A stretch of DNA of 64,000 bases from Planctomycetota bacterium. GTDB taxonomy: Bacteria > Planctomycetota > JAJSAM01 > JAJVHW01. Within the stretch, counting starts at the first letter, position 1; every line of letters starts with the position of its first letter. The stretch is taken from NCBI GenBank assembly GCA_024280885.1, contig JAJRPF010000003.1:27876-91875 (forward strand), in the 5' to 3' direction. Of this stretch, positions 1 to 9,457 are shown piece by piece. The translations under genes and the position numbers were made by a program. The notes under the pieces are model-generated. The model was not told the origin of the DNA. It saw only the letters and a list, made by a program, of their open reading frames with translations, and searched no databases.

Positions 1-93
1 GGGGTGAGAAAGACGAGCCCGGCACGGTATTCTAGCGTGAGCGCTCGTCGCGCGACAGCGACTCTGTTGATTGAACTCATGTCGGCCTGCCGC

Positions 94-2034
94 TCACGGA
101 GTGTCGATGATCCAGATCCCGCGTCCGCGCGTCCCTGCGTAGACGTGATCGTCCGCCACGGTGACAGACCGCACGTTGTCACTACTCAGCGCGGTACCGA
201 GTTGCACCCACGTGCTTCCACCGTTGGTTGAGTACCGCACGCCGGCATCTGTCGCAGCGTACAAGTGGTGGGGCGTGGACGTCGTGTCGAGGTAAAGATC
301 GTGAATCGTCGCGGTTGTGAGGCCCTTCTGTGACCACGTGGTTCCGCCGTCGACGGACGACCAGACTCCGGCGCCCGCCGTGCCGACGAAGATCGTTGAT
401 CCGCTCGCTCCGTCCAGCTCAAGTGAGATCACCGGCTTGGTGATACTCCCGGCCGCGGTGTCGGACCATGTACTTCCACCGTCGGTCGACAGCGCGACCA
501 TCCCGGTTGTCTCATCGAAGGGGTCCGTCGAACCAGCCGCCCACAGTTCTTCCGGCGTGGCGTCGCGGATCGCCACCGCATGGATGAAATACGAGTCGAC
601 ACCGCGACTGAGCGGCGAGCGCTCCGACCACACGCCGGTCGAAGCATCTCGAACGTAGACGAAGTTGACATCGACGGTCACGCCAACTGGATAGAGCGCA
701 AGCATGGCGCGATCGGCATCGGCGGAACTCGTGACGAAGTCGAAGCACCAGAACGGATTCGGCCAGTCCAACTGAGCACTCGTCCACGTTGAGCCGCCGT
801 CGGCCGTACTCAGAATGTAGGACTTGCGATAGGGCCCTGACGAAACGACGTCGAGGCGATCGCCGTCCGTTGCATCCGGGCTCACATGCTGTGGTTGCCG
901 GTACTCCGGTGATCCCAGGTCGATCGCGCTCCACGTACCGCTCGAGTCGCGCTCTACGACTCGCCAGTTTCCGCCGTGCCCGTCGGTGACGACTCCGTAG
1001 ACGGAGTCAGAACTACCGCCTCCCGGAGCCAGCGAGTGGCAATCGGCCCCGCCGACAGCGGTTGCCGAGTTCCACGTCGCCCCGCCGTCGGTCGACCGGA
1101 TGATCTCGCCGCTCGTCGTCGAAGCAACAAGGCTCCCGCCCGGTTCCGCGAGACTCTTCGAAGGGGTGGCGACAGACTGAGTCCACGTCGCTCCGCTGTC
1201 CGTTGACGCGTAGATCCCTGATGTCGTCACTGCATGGATGCGGCCCGAGGTCTCGACGATCTGGTGTACGAACGTCGCCGGGACGCCGGTAGACGCAGAC
1301 CACGTTTCTCCGGCGTCAGTCGACCGGAACACGCCGTCCCAACAGCCGATCAACACGATCGAGGGGTTCCCGCTTGTGATCTGCGACGCCGTGATCACCG
1401 GGTCGCGTACGTGCGTCATCCCCGTGAGCTTCAGCGAGTAGAGAGTCCCGCCGTTGACCGTCTTGTACGCGCCGAGCTCCGTACCGACGATCAGTTGGTT
1501 GGGGTCCGTCGGGTGCATCGCCAATGAGCGCACAACGGCTGGCCCGACCCCCGCGGTCTGCTGAATCCAAGTGGAGCCACCGTCGACGCTCTTCCACACT
1601 CCGACGTCAGTGCCAAGATACGCATGTCCCAGGGCGCCAGGGTGAAACGCGACGTCGTTGACGATTCCGAAGTTTCCGGCGACGGTCGCCCACGTGGCCC
1701 CGCCATCCGTCGTTCGCAACAACTGGTCCCCGCTGCCAGCAAGTGCACGCAGCGGCATCAGAGAGTCGAACGCGAGTGCGTGGAAATGCTCGATCGCGAA
1801 GCCAGCACTTGCCGATGACCAAGTCGACGCGGCATCCGCGGACTTCTGCAATCCCGCGGATGCCGTCGCCGCCCACAAATCACCCGTCGGCGACACTCGC
1901 AACTCGTTTGCAAGCGACCCCCAAGACGACTCGCGCGTCCAGTCGGTCGCGTGCGCCCACGACGGCAAGATCACGGCTCCGAGCGCAACGCAGGCAATCA
2001 CGCCCCTGTGCCAGCACTTGGCGGTGTACTTCAT
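94..2034 (-). CDS. Exported BNR/YCF48-like beta-propeller repeat protein
   Basis: Many S-T/V-D-G-G-x-T-W (Asp-box) repeats; internal ATG at 2034 gives a signal peptide (MKYTAKCWHRGVIACVALGAVILPSWAHA), so the longer ORF to 2271 is probably over-extended. Confidence 0.85.
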   Translation of the reverse strand: MKYTAKCWHRGVIACVALGAVILPSWAHATDWTRESSWGSLANELRVSPTGDLWAATASAGLQKSADAASTWSSASAGFAIEHFHALAFDSLMPLRALAGSGDQLLRTTDGGATWATVAGNFGIVNDVAFHPGALGHAYLGTDVGVWKSVDGGSTWIQQTAGVGPAVVRSLAMHPTDPNQLIVGTELGAYKTVNGGTLYSLKLTGMTHVRDPVITASQITSGNPSIVLIGCWDGVFRSTDAGETWSASTGVPATFVHQIVETSGRIHAVTTSGIYASTDSGATWTQSVATPSKSLAEPGGSLVASTTSGEIIRSTDGGATWNSATAVGGADCHSLAPGGGSSDSVYGVVTDGHGGNWRVVERDSSGTWSAIDLGSPEYRQPQHVSPDATDGDRLDVVSSGPYRKSYILSTADGGSTWTSAQLDWPNPFWCFDFVTSSADADRAMLALYPVGVTVDVNFVYVRDASTGVWSERSPLSRGVDSYFIHAVAIRDATPEELWAAGSTDPFDETTGMVALSTDGGSTWSDTAAGSITKPVISLELDGASGSTIFVGTAGAGVWSSVDGGTTWSQKGLTTATIHDLYLDTTSTPHHLYAATDAGVRYSTNGGSTWVQLGTALSSDNVRSVTVADDHVYAGTRGRGIWIIDTP

Positions 2035-2497
2035 TCCGTCCTCCCTGCGAGTGGGTGAGCCACCCGATTGTTCAAGAGGGCATCCAGCAGGCGTTGCGAG
2101 TCTCTCTCGCTGCGTTCGATGGATTCCATCGGCGGCCCGTCGGTCGGCAATCAGGCTCGGACGGACGCTCCAGAACCGAACGCGTTCGTCTTGGGTGAGG
2201 TCTTCGCGGGCGTGCCCCAGTCCCAGTCGCTCCGCAAGCATCTCGAACGCTGCCTCAACCTCTCGGAGCATGCGCCCGGCGACGTGTGGACCGAACGCCG
2301 TGTCAACGTAGTATTGCGAGGATCGTATCGCACGTGGTGTCCATGACGGCCGTCATGGGTTTCCGTTCGCGAGCAACAAGTTCGGTCGGTGGGCGAATGA
2401 GCGGGTGGCCGCCCAGGCGACGTGCGGGTACAGTCTGCGAACGTCGAGCGCCCTGTGGCCTCAGCGCGCTCAGTATCAATCGGGAGGGACACGAACC

Positions 2498-2638
2498 ATG
2501 GCCCAAGGCGACGAAGTATTCTTCGGTCTGAACAAGAACGGCGTCGTTCTGTTCATCATCCTACTGCTCATTTGCCTGCCGCTGTGCTGGATCCCGTTCA
2601 TCGTGGACTCCATGAAGGCTGCCAACAAGAAGCCGTAG
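2498..2638 (+). CDS. 46-aa single-TM small protein
   Basis: MAQGDEVFFGLNKNGVVLFIILLLICLPLCWIPFIVDSMKAANKKP, preceded by GGGAGGG; ends 7 nt before the next CDS. Confidence 0.65.
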   Translation: MAQGDEVFFGLNKNGVVLFIILLLICLPLCWIPFIVDSMKAANKKP

Positions 2639-2645
2639 TTCTCGC

Positions 2646-3059
2646 GTGACTCCTCGTTCGGCGCGATGCGTGGCCCTCCCTCGCGGGTTGGGCAACCGCC
2701 TGCTTGGCGCCGTGGCCGCTTTCGGCGCGTGTTTTTACGTCGCGTGGAACGTCGTGTGGATCACTGGCGGGCACGTGCCGCCTTCGATTCTGCAAGCCTT
2801 CACCGGGTGGCCTGTGGCCACGACCGGCATGACGCGTAGCGTGAAGGCAGCGCTGCGCGGGGACATCGCGGCGAGCATCTCGTGGAACGCATTCACCGTA
2901 CCGGTCTGCGCCCTTCTCTGCGCGACGGCGGTCGTCCTGGCCCGGCGACGCTCGGCTGGCCGCTCGCTCGTGATGCCAGCCTCGCTGGCTCGCATTTGGA
3001 TGCTCGTCCTCGCCGCCGCTTGGGTCGTGAAACTTGCGCAAGGACACCTGTGGTGGTGA
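2646..3059 (+). CDS. DUF2752-like membrane protein
   Basis: TGWPVATTGMTRSVKAALRGDIAASISWNAFTVP resembles the DUF2752 core (CPxTGMTRAxxALLxGDxxxAxxxNP); several TM segments. Confidence 0.7.
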   Translation: MTPRSARCVALPRGLGNRLLGAVAAFGACFYVAWNVVWITGGHVPPSILQAFTGWPVATTGMTRSVKAALRGDIAASISWNAFTVPVCALLCATAVVLARRRSAGRSLVMPASLARIWMLVLAAAWVVKLAQGHLWW

Positions 3060-3236
3060 GTGCCGAGGCATGCCGTGCCAGGCCTACCGTTCCAGACGCA
3101 ATTCGTCGGTCGCTGGGGTTCAAGGAACTTGTCGGGCTCGTCGGCCCTTGCAGCGAAGTGCCCGATGTCGCCTTCGCTCGTCTCTGCTGACAGCCCCACT
3201 ATCGGCGGTGGGCGGAGCGGTCGGGGAGGAGGAGCA

Positions 3237-4379
3237 TTGGCGAAGGCACGAACTCAGGGTCCACGTCGGGCAGCGTCAGGCGTCCTCTTGTGCGCGTTAC
3301 TGATCGTCAGTGCGTGTGGCGAAGATCCGGATCCGTCCACGCCTCCCGCGGCGGCGGTGGTCGTCGCGGAGAAGGCTGCTCCGGCCGTGACCGGCGCGCT
3401 GGCGGAGAGCCCCGCGGAGAGCCCCGCCGAGGCGCCACCGCAGACATCCGAGGATCGGCAATCGGTGCAATCGGTGCCGCCTTTCGCAACCGTGGACGAG
3501 ATCGCTGGGCGCGTGACGATGGTCCGCACGCTCGAGCAATCCGGAGAGCCCACGGAACTGAAGCCGGGGACCGAACTCCAGGCGCGTGACTTCATCCGCT
3601 TGCGGAGTGACGACGCTCTCGTGTCGCTGACGTTCGCGTCCGGCGCACGCTTGCACATGCGCGGCGTCGGCTCGTTCGGCACGCTTTTCCCTGACGCCGA
3701 ACTGACGCGAGTGTGGCTGGTCGACGGAACACTCGAGGCCGAGGATCCGGGGCGAACAGCGCTCGAGATAGGCACTCCGTACGACGCTGCCCTGACCCTC
3801 CTCGGAGCATCGGCACGAATGAAACTGGTCCCCGGTAAGACGCTCACCATCGAGCGCCGCGCTCCGGGACAGGCAACGGTGACGACCGAAGAGGCGAGTA
3901 TCGAACTCGGCGAAGAGCCGTGGCTCGGCTCGGCGAGGGATCACGCCCGCCTGCGCGAGTGCTCCGGAGACGTGGTCATCCGGCGAGGCGAGCTCACGAA
4001 GCCGGCCAAGACGGGCGACCGACTCGACCAGGGCGACCGCGTCGTAGTCGACGGAGACGATGCACGGGCGCGGGTCGAGTTTCCGGACGGGTGCCGGATG
4101 ACACTCGTCGGTCGAAGCGCGCTGCAACTTGTCCTAGCCGACGTCAACGGTCGCCGAGTTCACCTTCTCGGCGGAGTGCTTGAGCAGATCGCCGCGCGAG
4201 GCGTGGCCCTGGAGATCCAGACCCACGCCGCTTCGCTCGTGCTGCAGCGCGCGCGCGCCACCGCCGAAGTCCGCGCGGACGGCAGTGTGGAGTTCCGGAA
4301 GATCGACGGCCAGTACACGAAGGTGTGGGCGAACGGCAAACAAGGCAGCATCACGGACGGACGCTGGACCTCCGAGTGA
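3237..4379 (+). CDS. FecR-domain lipoprotein
   Basis: TTG start after GGGGAGGAGGAG; lipobox LLIVSACG; two FecR-like segments (e.g. ELKPGTELQARDFIRLRSDDALVSLTFASGARLHM and RGELTKPAKTGDRLDQGDRVVVDGDDARARVEFPDGCRM). Confidence 0.8.
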   Translation: MAKARTQGPRRAASGVLLCALLIVSACGEDPDPSTPPAAAVVVAEKAAPAVTGALAESPAESPAEAPPQTSEDRQSVQSVPPFATVDEIAGRVTMVRTLEQSGEPTELKPGTELQARDFIRLRSDDALVSLTFASGARLHMRGVGSFGTLFPDAELTRVWLVDGTLEAEDPGRTALEIGTPYDAALTLLGASARMKLVPGKTLTIERRAPGQATVTTEEASIELGEEPWLGSARDHARLRECSGDVVIRRGELTKPAKTGDRLDQGDRVVVDGDDARARVEFPDGCRMTLVGRSALQLVLADVNGRRVHLLGGVLEQIAARGVALEIQTHAASLVLQRARATAEVRADGSVEFRKIDGQYTKVWANGKQGSITDGRWTSE

Positions 4380-4620
4380 GTCGCCTGCGGCTCGGCGGGT
4401 GCGCGGCATGCGGCGTAAACGCTACGCATCGAGCCAGACTCCGCGTGTAGCGCCGGAACTGCCCCCGGTGTCAGGGTCGTTGTCCGTTCCGCTCCACGAG
4501 CTCCGGCGTTCCGGGCGGCGGCTCGGATCCAATCCCCGATCCTCGGCCGAGCACGAACGACGACGCTCTTTGAACTCTGCTGCACCCCTCCCGCCGGGTC
4601 GTGGCATTCTGCTGAGTGAA

Positions 4621-6780
4621 GTGACTGCCAGCGACGTCCCCATCCACATCGACGAACTATTGGCCCACCGTCAGTGGGTCGCAGGCCTCGCCGTCGCACT
4701 GACCCGTGACCAATTCGAGGCCGACGATATCGTGCAGCAGACCTGGTTGGCAGCCCTGCGCCATCCGCCTCGCGGAGGCGGCTCAGCACGCGGCTGGCTC
4801 GGAACCGTCGTCCGCAACGCAGTCCGCGAACGCGGACGTGCAGGAAAGCGACGCACGCGGCGCGAAGCGGCGGTCGCCCGGCCTGACGCAATCACGTCGA
4901 ACGATCCCGCAGAACTGACCGCACGCGCCGAACTGCACGCCACCGTGTCGGCGGCGGTGGTCGCACTGGTAGAGCCCTACCGGCGCGCGATCCTGCTGCG
5001 GCATTTCGAGGGACTGCCGGTGGCCGAAGTGGCGCGTCGCATGGACGCTCCACTCGAGACGACACGCGCCCGGCTACGACGCGGTCGCGCGCAGCTCCGC
5101 GAGCGATTGGCGTGCAAACTCCGCGGTGAGCAGTCATTGGCTCTTCTGCTGCTACCCCTGACGAGAGACCATGCGGCTGCGGCGGCGATCCCCACGACGT
5201 CCGCTGTCGCCATCGGAGGTGCATTGATGACGACGAAGACGATGGCGGCGACAGTCGCGGCGGCGCTGTTCCTGCTCGCCCTCTGGTGGGGCAGCGATTC
5301 CGATGGGACGTCGCTACGAGGAACGAATGCGGGCGTCGCAGAGTCGGATGTCGCAACGGCCACGCCGTTGGTCGGCGTTGCGCCAACGAAGCGCGTTGAG
5401 AGACGGCATCATGTTGTGCTGGATCCGCCCCCTGAACCGGAGTCGGTCGCCGAGAGTCCCCCGGACACTCCGCCGGAGATCGTGCGCTACGTCGTCCGCG
5501 ACGTGTTCGACTCGACGCCGGTCTCCGGACTCTCGTTCGCGCTCTCGGCTGAACTCGACGCGCGGACGCGTGAGGCGGCAGGGATCACGGAGCAGACAGC
5601 CGAGGGAGCGTGGGTGCTGACCCCAACGCCGGATGGGAGTCTTCGTATTCCGGCGAGTTCCATCGACGGCGATCTGCACGCGATCGACACGGCGTGGCGT
5701 GTTGCGGAATGCGAACCGCTGGCGTCAGATGAGGAATCGACCCTCTGGGTCTACCGGATGGTTCAGGTCAGCGTGACCGTGCGGGCCGGGACGACGACCA
5801 CGTCTCCTCTGCGGCTGGAGCGCGTGGCGATCACCGCAACAGCACACGGTGCGAACTCGGTGTTCGCGCAGGAAGCCGGCGACGACGCACCCTTGAGCGA
5901 GATTTGGCTTCGTCGCCACGGGCTCTTCGACTTCGGGGTGAAGGGCCATGCGGATGCAGATGGTCGGTTATCGTTCGAGATCCCACGTGTCTCGACGATC
6001 ACCGTGCGCGCACGCGTCGATCCCCTGGGCATGGAGACAGCCAGCGGCTGGCGCGATGCCGCGCAGACGATATCGGATGAGGCGACGGCCGCGGGAAGTG
6101 CGCATCTGGAACTGACTCTTGAGCGCGGCTATGAGATCAGCGGTCGATTGGTGGACGACGAGGGACATCCCGTCGAGGGTGTTCGCGTATCGCTTCACGT
6201 CGTCCATTACATCGACATGGACGAGATCAGTCCTGCGAAGCTCGCGCTGGTTGGCCACAACTACACATTGAACTGGGACCCCTCCATGCCGAAGGCAATC
6301 GTAGACTACAAGGTCTATGGGCGGACGGATGCGGACGGGCGTTTCTCGCTCATCTCGCATACCGATGGCGAGCTGACAATCAGCTTTGTTCCGACGTCCG
6401 ATCAACACATCGAGAACGTCGCAATCGGACGCCTCTCCGGCTTTGATCGTGACGAGGACTTCACGCTGCGTTCGTCACGCGGAGAACCCGCCGTGAAACT
6501 CGTCGGCGCGCATGGCGCGTCGTTCGCCGGGCAGAGGGTCACTCTCACCGACACGTCCTACGGCGACATCCAGCCCAGTTTCTCGCACCGACTGGGCAGC
6601 GATGCAAAGCTGCCGTCGCGGTACTTGGTCAAGGGACACACGTATTGGTTCTTGGTCCACAGCAAGAGGGGGGCGCTTCCGCTAACCGACGCGGTGGTCA
6701 CGTGGAATGGGGAGACCGAACTTGAGATCAAACCGCTGCGCATGGGCGGCAACAGAGCGTCGGAGTCCGCCGACAAGTAA
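4621..6780 (+). CDS. ECF-type sigma factor fused to TM segment and large C-terminal carboxypeptidase-regulatory-like region
   Basis: Sigma2 (QFEADDIVQQTWLAALRHPP) and sigma4 (VEPYRRAILLRHFEGLPVAEVARRMDAPLETTRARLRRGRAQLRERL), TM MAATVAAALFLLALWW, then YEISGRLVDDEGHPVEGVRVSL; GTG start at 4621. Confidence 0.82.
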   Translation: MTASDVPIHIDELLAHRQWVAGLAVALTRDQFEADDIVQQTWLAALRHPPRGGGSARGWLGTVVRNAVRERGRAGKRRTRREAAVARPDAITSNDPAELTARAELHATVSAAVVALVEPYRRAILLRHFEGLPVAEVARRMDAPLETTRARLRRGRAQLRERLACKLRGEQSLALLLLPLTRDHAAAAAIPTTSAVAIGGALMTTKTMAATVAAALFLLALWWGSDSDGTSLRGTNAGVAESDVATATPLVGVAPTKRVERRHHVVLDPPPEPESVAESPPDTPPEIVRYVVRDVFDSTPVSGLSFALSAELDARTREAAGITEQTAEGAWVLTPTPDGSLRIPASSIDGDLHAIDTAWRVAECEPLASDEESTLWVYRMVQVSVTVRAGTTTTSPLRLERVAITATAHGANSVFAQEAGDDAPLSEIWLRRHGLFDFGVKGHADADGRLSFEIPRVSTITVRARVDPLGMETASGWRDAAQTISDEATAAGSAHLELTLERGYEISGRLVDDEGHPVEGVRVSLHVVHYIDMDEISPAKLALVGHNYTLNWDPSMPKAIVDYKVYGRTDADGRFSLISHTDGELTISFVPTSDQHIENVAIGRLSGFDRDEDFTLRSSRGEPAVKLVGAHGASFAGQRVTLTDTSYGDIQPSFSHRLGSDAKLPSRYLVKGHTYWFLVHSKRGALPLTDAVVTWNGETELEIKPLRMGGNRASESADK

Positions 6781-6929
6781 GTGTCCACGCAGGATCACCT
6801 TCCTGGATCACGCCGCATGCGTCGCGAGCGTGTAGCTCCAGCGAGGCAACGGTTCGTACACGGTCACGGGCAGCGCGCGCATCTGCGCGTCGGTGATGGC
6901 GGCATACCGGGCACAGCATGTCGCGGATG

Positions 6930-8108
6930 TCACCGTTCGGCTCTCGCGCGCAGAGCGCGTGCTGTTCGTTCGGCCAGCTTCCGCACGTCCGCGTTGCGCC
7001 CCGGATCCGATGCGATCTCCTCCAGCGCCTGCGCCTGGGCGACGCCGCCGATGAACCGGAGCAGGTCGGTGCCGGAAATCCAGGCCTGCCCCATCTTGCG
7101 GTCTTTCAAGAGCGCAACGACATCGTCGCTCACGCGGGTTCGTTGCTCCCGATCGAGCCCACTCCGCAGTCCGTGGAGCGCCACTTCGACGAGTTCACCC
7201 GAGCCATCTGCGGCGACTCGCGTCAGTGCCTCAGCGACGGCGTCGGACTTGCGTCGAGCCGACGCGAGTCCGAAGCGCACGGCGAAGTCGCGCGCTTCGG
7301 GATCGTCCAGCATCTCGATCACGCGTCGCTCCACCGCCGCGGGGAGCGCATGCCCGGTGACTCCCCGGAGCGCCTCGCGGCGCATGGCGGGCGCTGGATC
7401 GGCGAGAAGTTGAAGCACTGCGGACTCCGCAGCCGCTGAGAGTTCATCACCCGACATCTCGAATATCAGCCGGGTCATGGAGCCACGCATCTCGTCGCGC
7501 GCAGAGTCGACGCGTGAGATCAGTTCGTCGAGATCTCCCGGACGCGGCTCGATGGCAGCGAGCGCGAACCAAGCGCTCCGTTGTCCCGCGGCGTCGGGAT
7601 GATCGATCTGCGCCACGAGCAGTTGGCGCAACCCGGCCAGCGGCACGTCCAGGGTCGCAACTCGCGGCATGGCCAACAGTGCTGCCAAGCTCTCGGTGGG
7701 ATCGTCCGAAGTGAGAGCCTCACGAAGTTCCACCAGAGTCCGTTCGCGCAACGCCGGGTCGTCGGGTTGCAGGATACCGTTGCGCAGTTCCTGCGCCCTT
7801 GTGGCGGCCACGGAGCGGTCAATCGGTTGGACTGTGCCCTGGCTCGATGCGAGAGTCGATTCGGTGGGTCGCGATGGCTCATCGGCGGCGGCGAGTAGCT
7901 CCTCGAGTTCCGCGACGCGTCGCTCTGCTGCGATCAGCCGTCCCCGCAGACCCGCTGCCTCCCGCTCCGATCGCACCGATTCGAGGGGATGCACTGTGGT
8001 CTCACGGCCGACGCCTTTCGACAGGTCGTGGCGCGAAGCGACGAACCACGCTGCGTTGGACAGCACGAGGAGGGCGACCACGATGAGCGCCGGGCCCCTC
8101 ATGCGCAC
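6930..8108 (-). CDS. Membrane-anchored coiled-coil/HEAT-repeat protein
   Basis: N-terminal TM, coiled-coil LRGRLIAAERRVAELEELLA, then HEAT-like repeats. Confidence 0.72.
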   Translation of the reverse strand: MRMRGPALIVVALLVLSNAAWFVASRHDLSKGVGRETTVHPLESVRSEREAAGLRGRLIAAERRVAELEELLAAADEPSRPTESTLASSQGTVQPIDRSVAATRAQELRNGILQPDDPALRERTLVELREALTSDDPTESLAALLAMPRVATLDVPLAGLRQLLVAQIDHPDAAGQRSAWFALAAIEPRPGDLDELISRVDSARDEMRGSMTRLIFEMSGDELSAAAESAVLQLLADPAPAMRREALRGVTGHALPAAVERRVIEMLDDPEARDFAVRFGLASARRKSDAVAEALTRVAADGSGELVEVALHGLRSGLDREQRTRVSDDVVALLKDRKMGQAWISGTDLLRFIGGVAQAQALEEIASDPGRNADVRKLAERTARALRARAER

Positions 8109-8395
8109 ACCGTCCTTCTCTGCAAGCGCCGAGCGACGCAGCGTGTCGATTGTGGCGTCGTGGTCATGAGCCCTCCATCGACTGGCTCTGCATTCGCAGG
8201 CCAGTCTTCATCCAACTGTCTGAGAGCATAGGGACCGTTATCGTCGCCGCACAAGACGGGCATCGCTGAACGTCACGAATGGAGATGGGTTGGGTGACGA
8301 CAGTCACGCGAAGTAACGGTTCGCGCAGGCGGAGCTCCCGGTATCACGCCGCACGCGTCGCGAGCGCGTAGTTCCTACCGCCGACGTACTGGAAG

Positions 8396-8485
8396 GCACC
8401 GAGACCAGTGAAGAGTCTCACCCGGTGTCGTCAGTCCAGGCGGCCTGGAGTTCGGCGGCACCCGCACATGACGTTCGGCCGTAGC
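8396..8485. repeat. Dispersed intergenic repeat, copy A
   Basis: ccgagaccagtgaagag...gtgtcgtcagtccaggcggcctggagttcggcggcacccgcacatgacgttcggccgtagc aligns with 9316-9402. Confidence 0.6.
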
Positions 8486-8790
8486 GCGGGTTGACAGCGC
8501 GACTTGGTCGCTCGGAGTCCGGTGCCTTCCGGCGTGTCCGTGCGCTCGCATCTGATCACCGACGTTGCGGTCGATGCGCTCGTGGACGCCGTGGACGCGG
8601 ACAGTCCCGCCGTGGGCGCATCGGAGGCGGTCATCAGCCGAGCGTCCGCGCGCCCCACGATCGCGGCGGCCTGCGGCGGCGCGGTGTGACGATCTTCACC
8701 TGTCTCGGTACCTCAGGGATACCCACGCCCCGAGTCTTCGGCATTACTCTATAGACGCGCCGTCGAGCAAGCGAAGCGGACCTCGTCGGG

Positions 8791-9105
8791 GTGGCGAACC
8801 CGCAGAATGACATCCTGCACGCTCCGACGTGCGATCGTCTGGCGATGAAGCGCGAGTGTGGAGCACCGAAGAGGTCGAGATACCGCCGCAGGATCGCTCT
8901 CTTCGTCGCGGCGGTTGTCACCCTCGCACCCTGGGTTGTCGGGGCGCTGGCGGTCTTCGGCCCGGCGCTCTTCCCGTTCACTTGGCCATCCGACTGGCTG
9001 CAATCCGCGAAGAACGAAGCGTGGGAGCATCGCGTACTGCTCTACGCGATGCTCCCCGTCACGAGTCTTGGCCTGCTCGTGTTCTGCGCGCTCCTGGACG
9101 AATAG
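8791..9105 (+). CDS. Small two-TM membrane protein
   Basis: Two hydrophobic segments (IALFVAAVVTLAPWVVGALAVFG; VLLYAMLPVTSLGLLVFCALL); start may be 8845. Confidence 0.5.
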   Translation: MANPQNDILHAPTCDRLAMKRECGAPKRSRYRRRIALFVAAVVTLAPWVVGALAVFGPALFPFTWPSDWLQSAKNEAWEHRVLLYAMLPVTSLGLLVFCALLDE

Positions 9106-9307
9106 CGATCGCCAGCCGCGTCCCCGCCCGGCTTGCCGCCGGTGCGCCGACGGCGCTCGGGTGCGGGGCGACCCTCCTAACAGTAGTCCCCGCCAGACAG
9201 CTGTCCCTGCAGACATCGCTGGAGTGCCGTGCGGTGATGCTGCTCACGGAGCGTGCTGCGAAGACGGCTGCGCGTTCGGTCTGATGCAGACGACTCGGTC
9301 TTCAGAA

Positions 9308-9425
9308 GTGCCGGTACCGAGACCGGTGAAGATCACCACACAGTGTCGTCAATCCAGCCGGCCCGGAACTCGGCGGCACCCGAACGTGAACTTTGGCCGT
9401 AGCCCCCCGGTGTCAGGATAGTTGT
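9308..9425. repeat. Dispersed intergenic repeat, copy B
   Basis: ccgagaccggtgaagatcaccacacagtgtcgtcaatccagccggcccggaactcggcggcacccgaacgtgaactttggccgtagccccccggtgtcagg. Confidence 0.6.
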
Positions 9426-9457
9426 CGCGTCGTCTGCAAGCGCGCGGGAGAGAAGTG

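Noticed and set aside
8504-8689. 61-aa ORF VSVRSHLITDVAVDALVDAVDADSPAVGASEAVISRA...
   Set aside because: Coding-like composition but sits in a region full of degenerate repeats; no RBS or family support, probably a remnant
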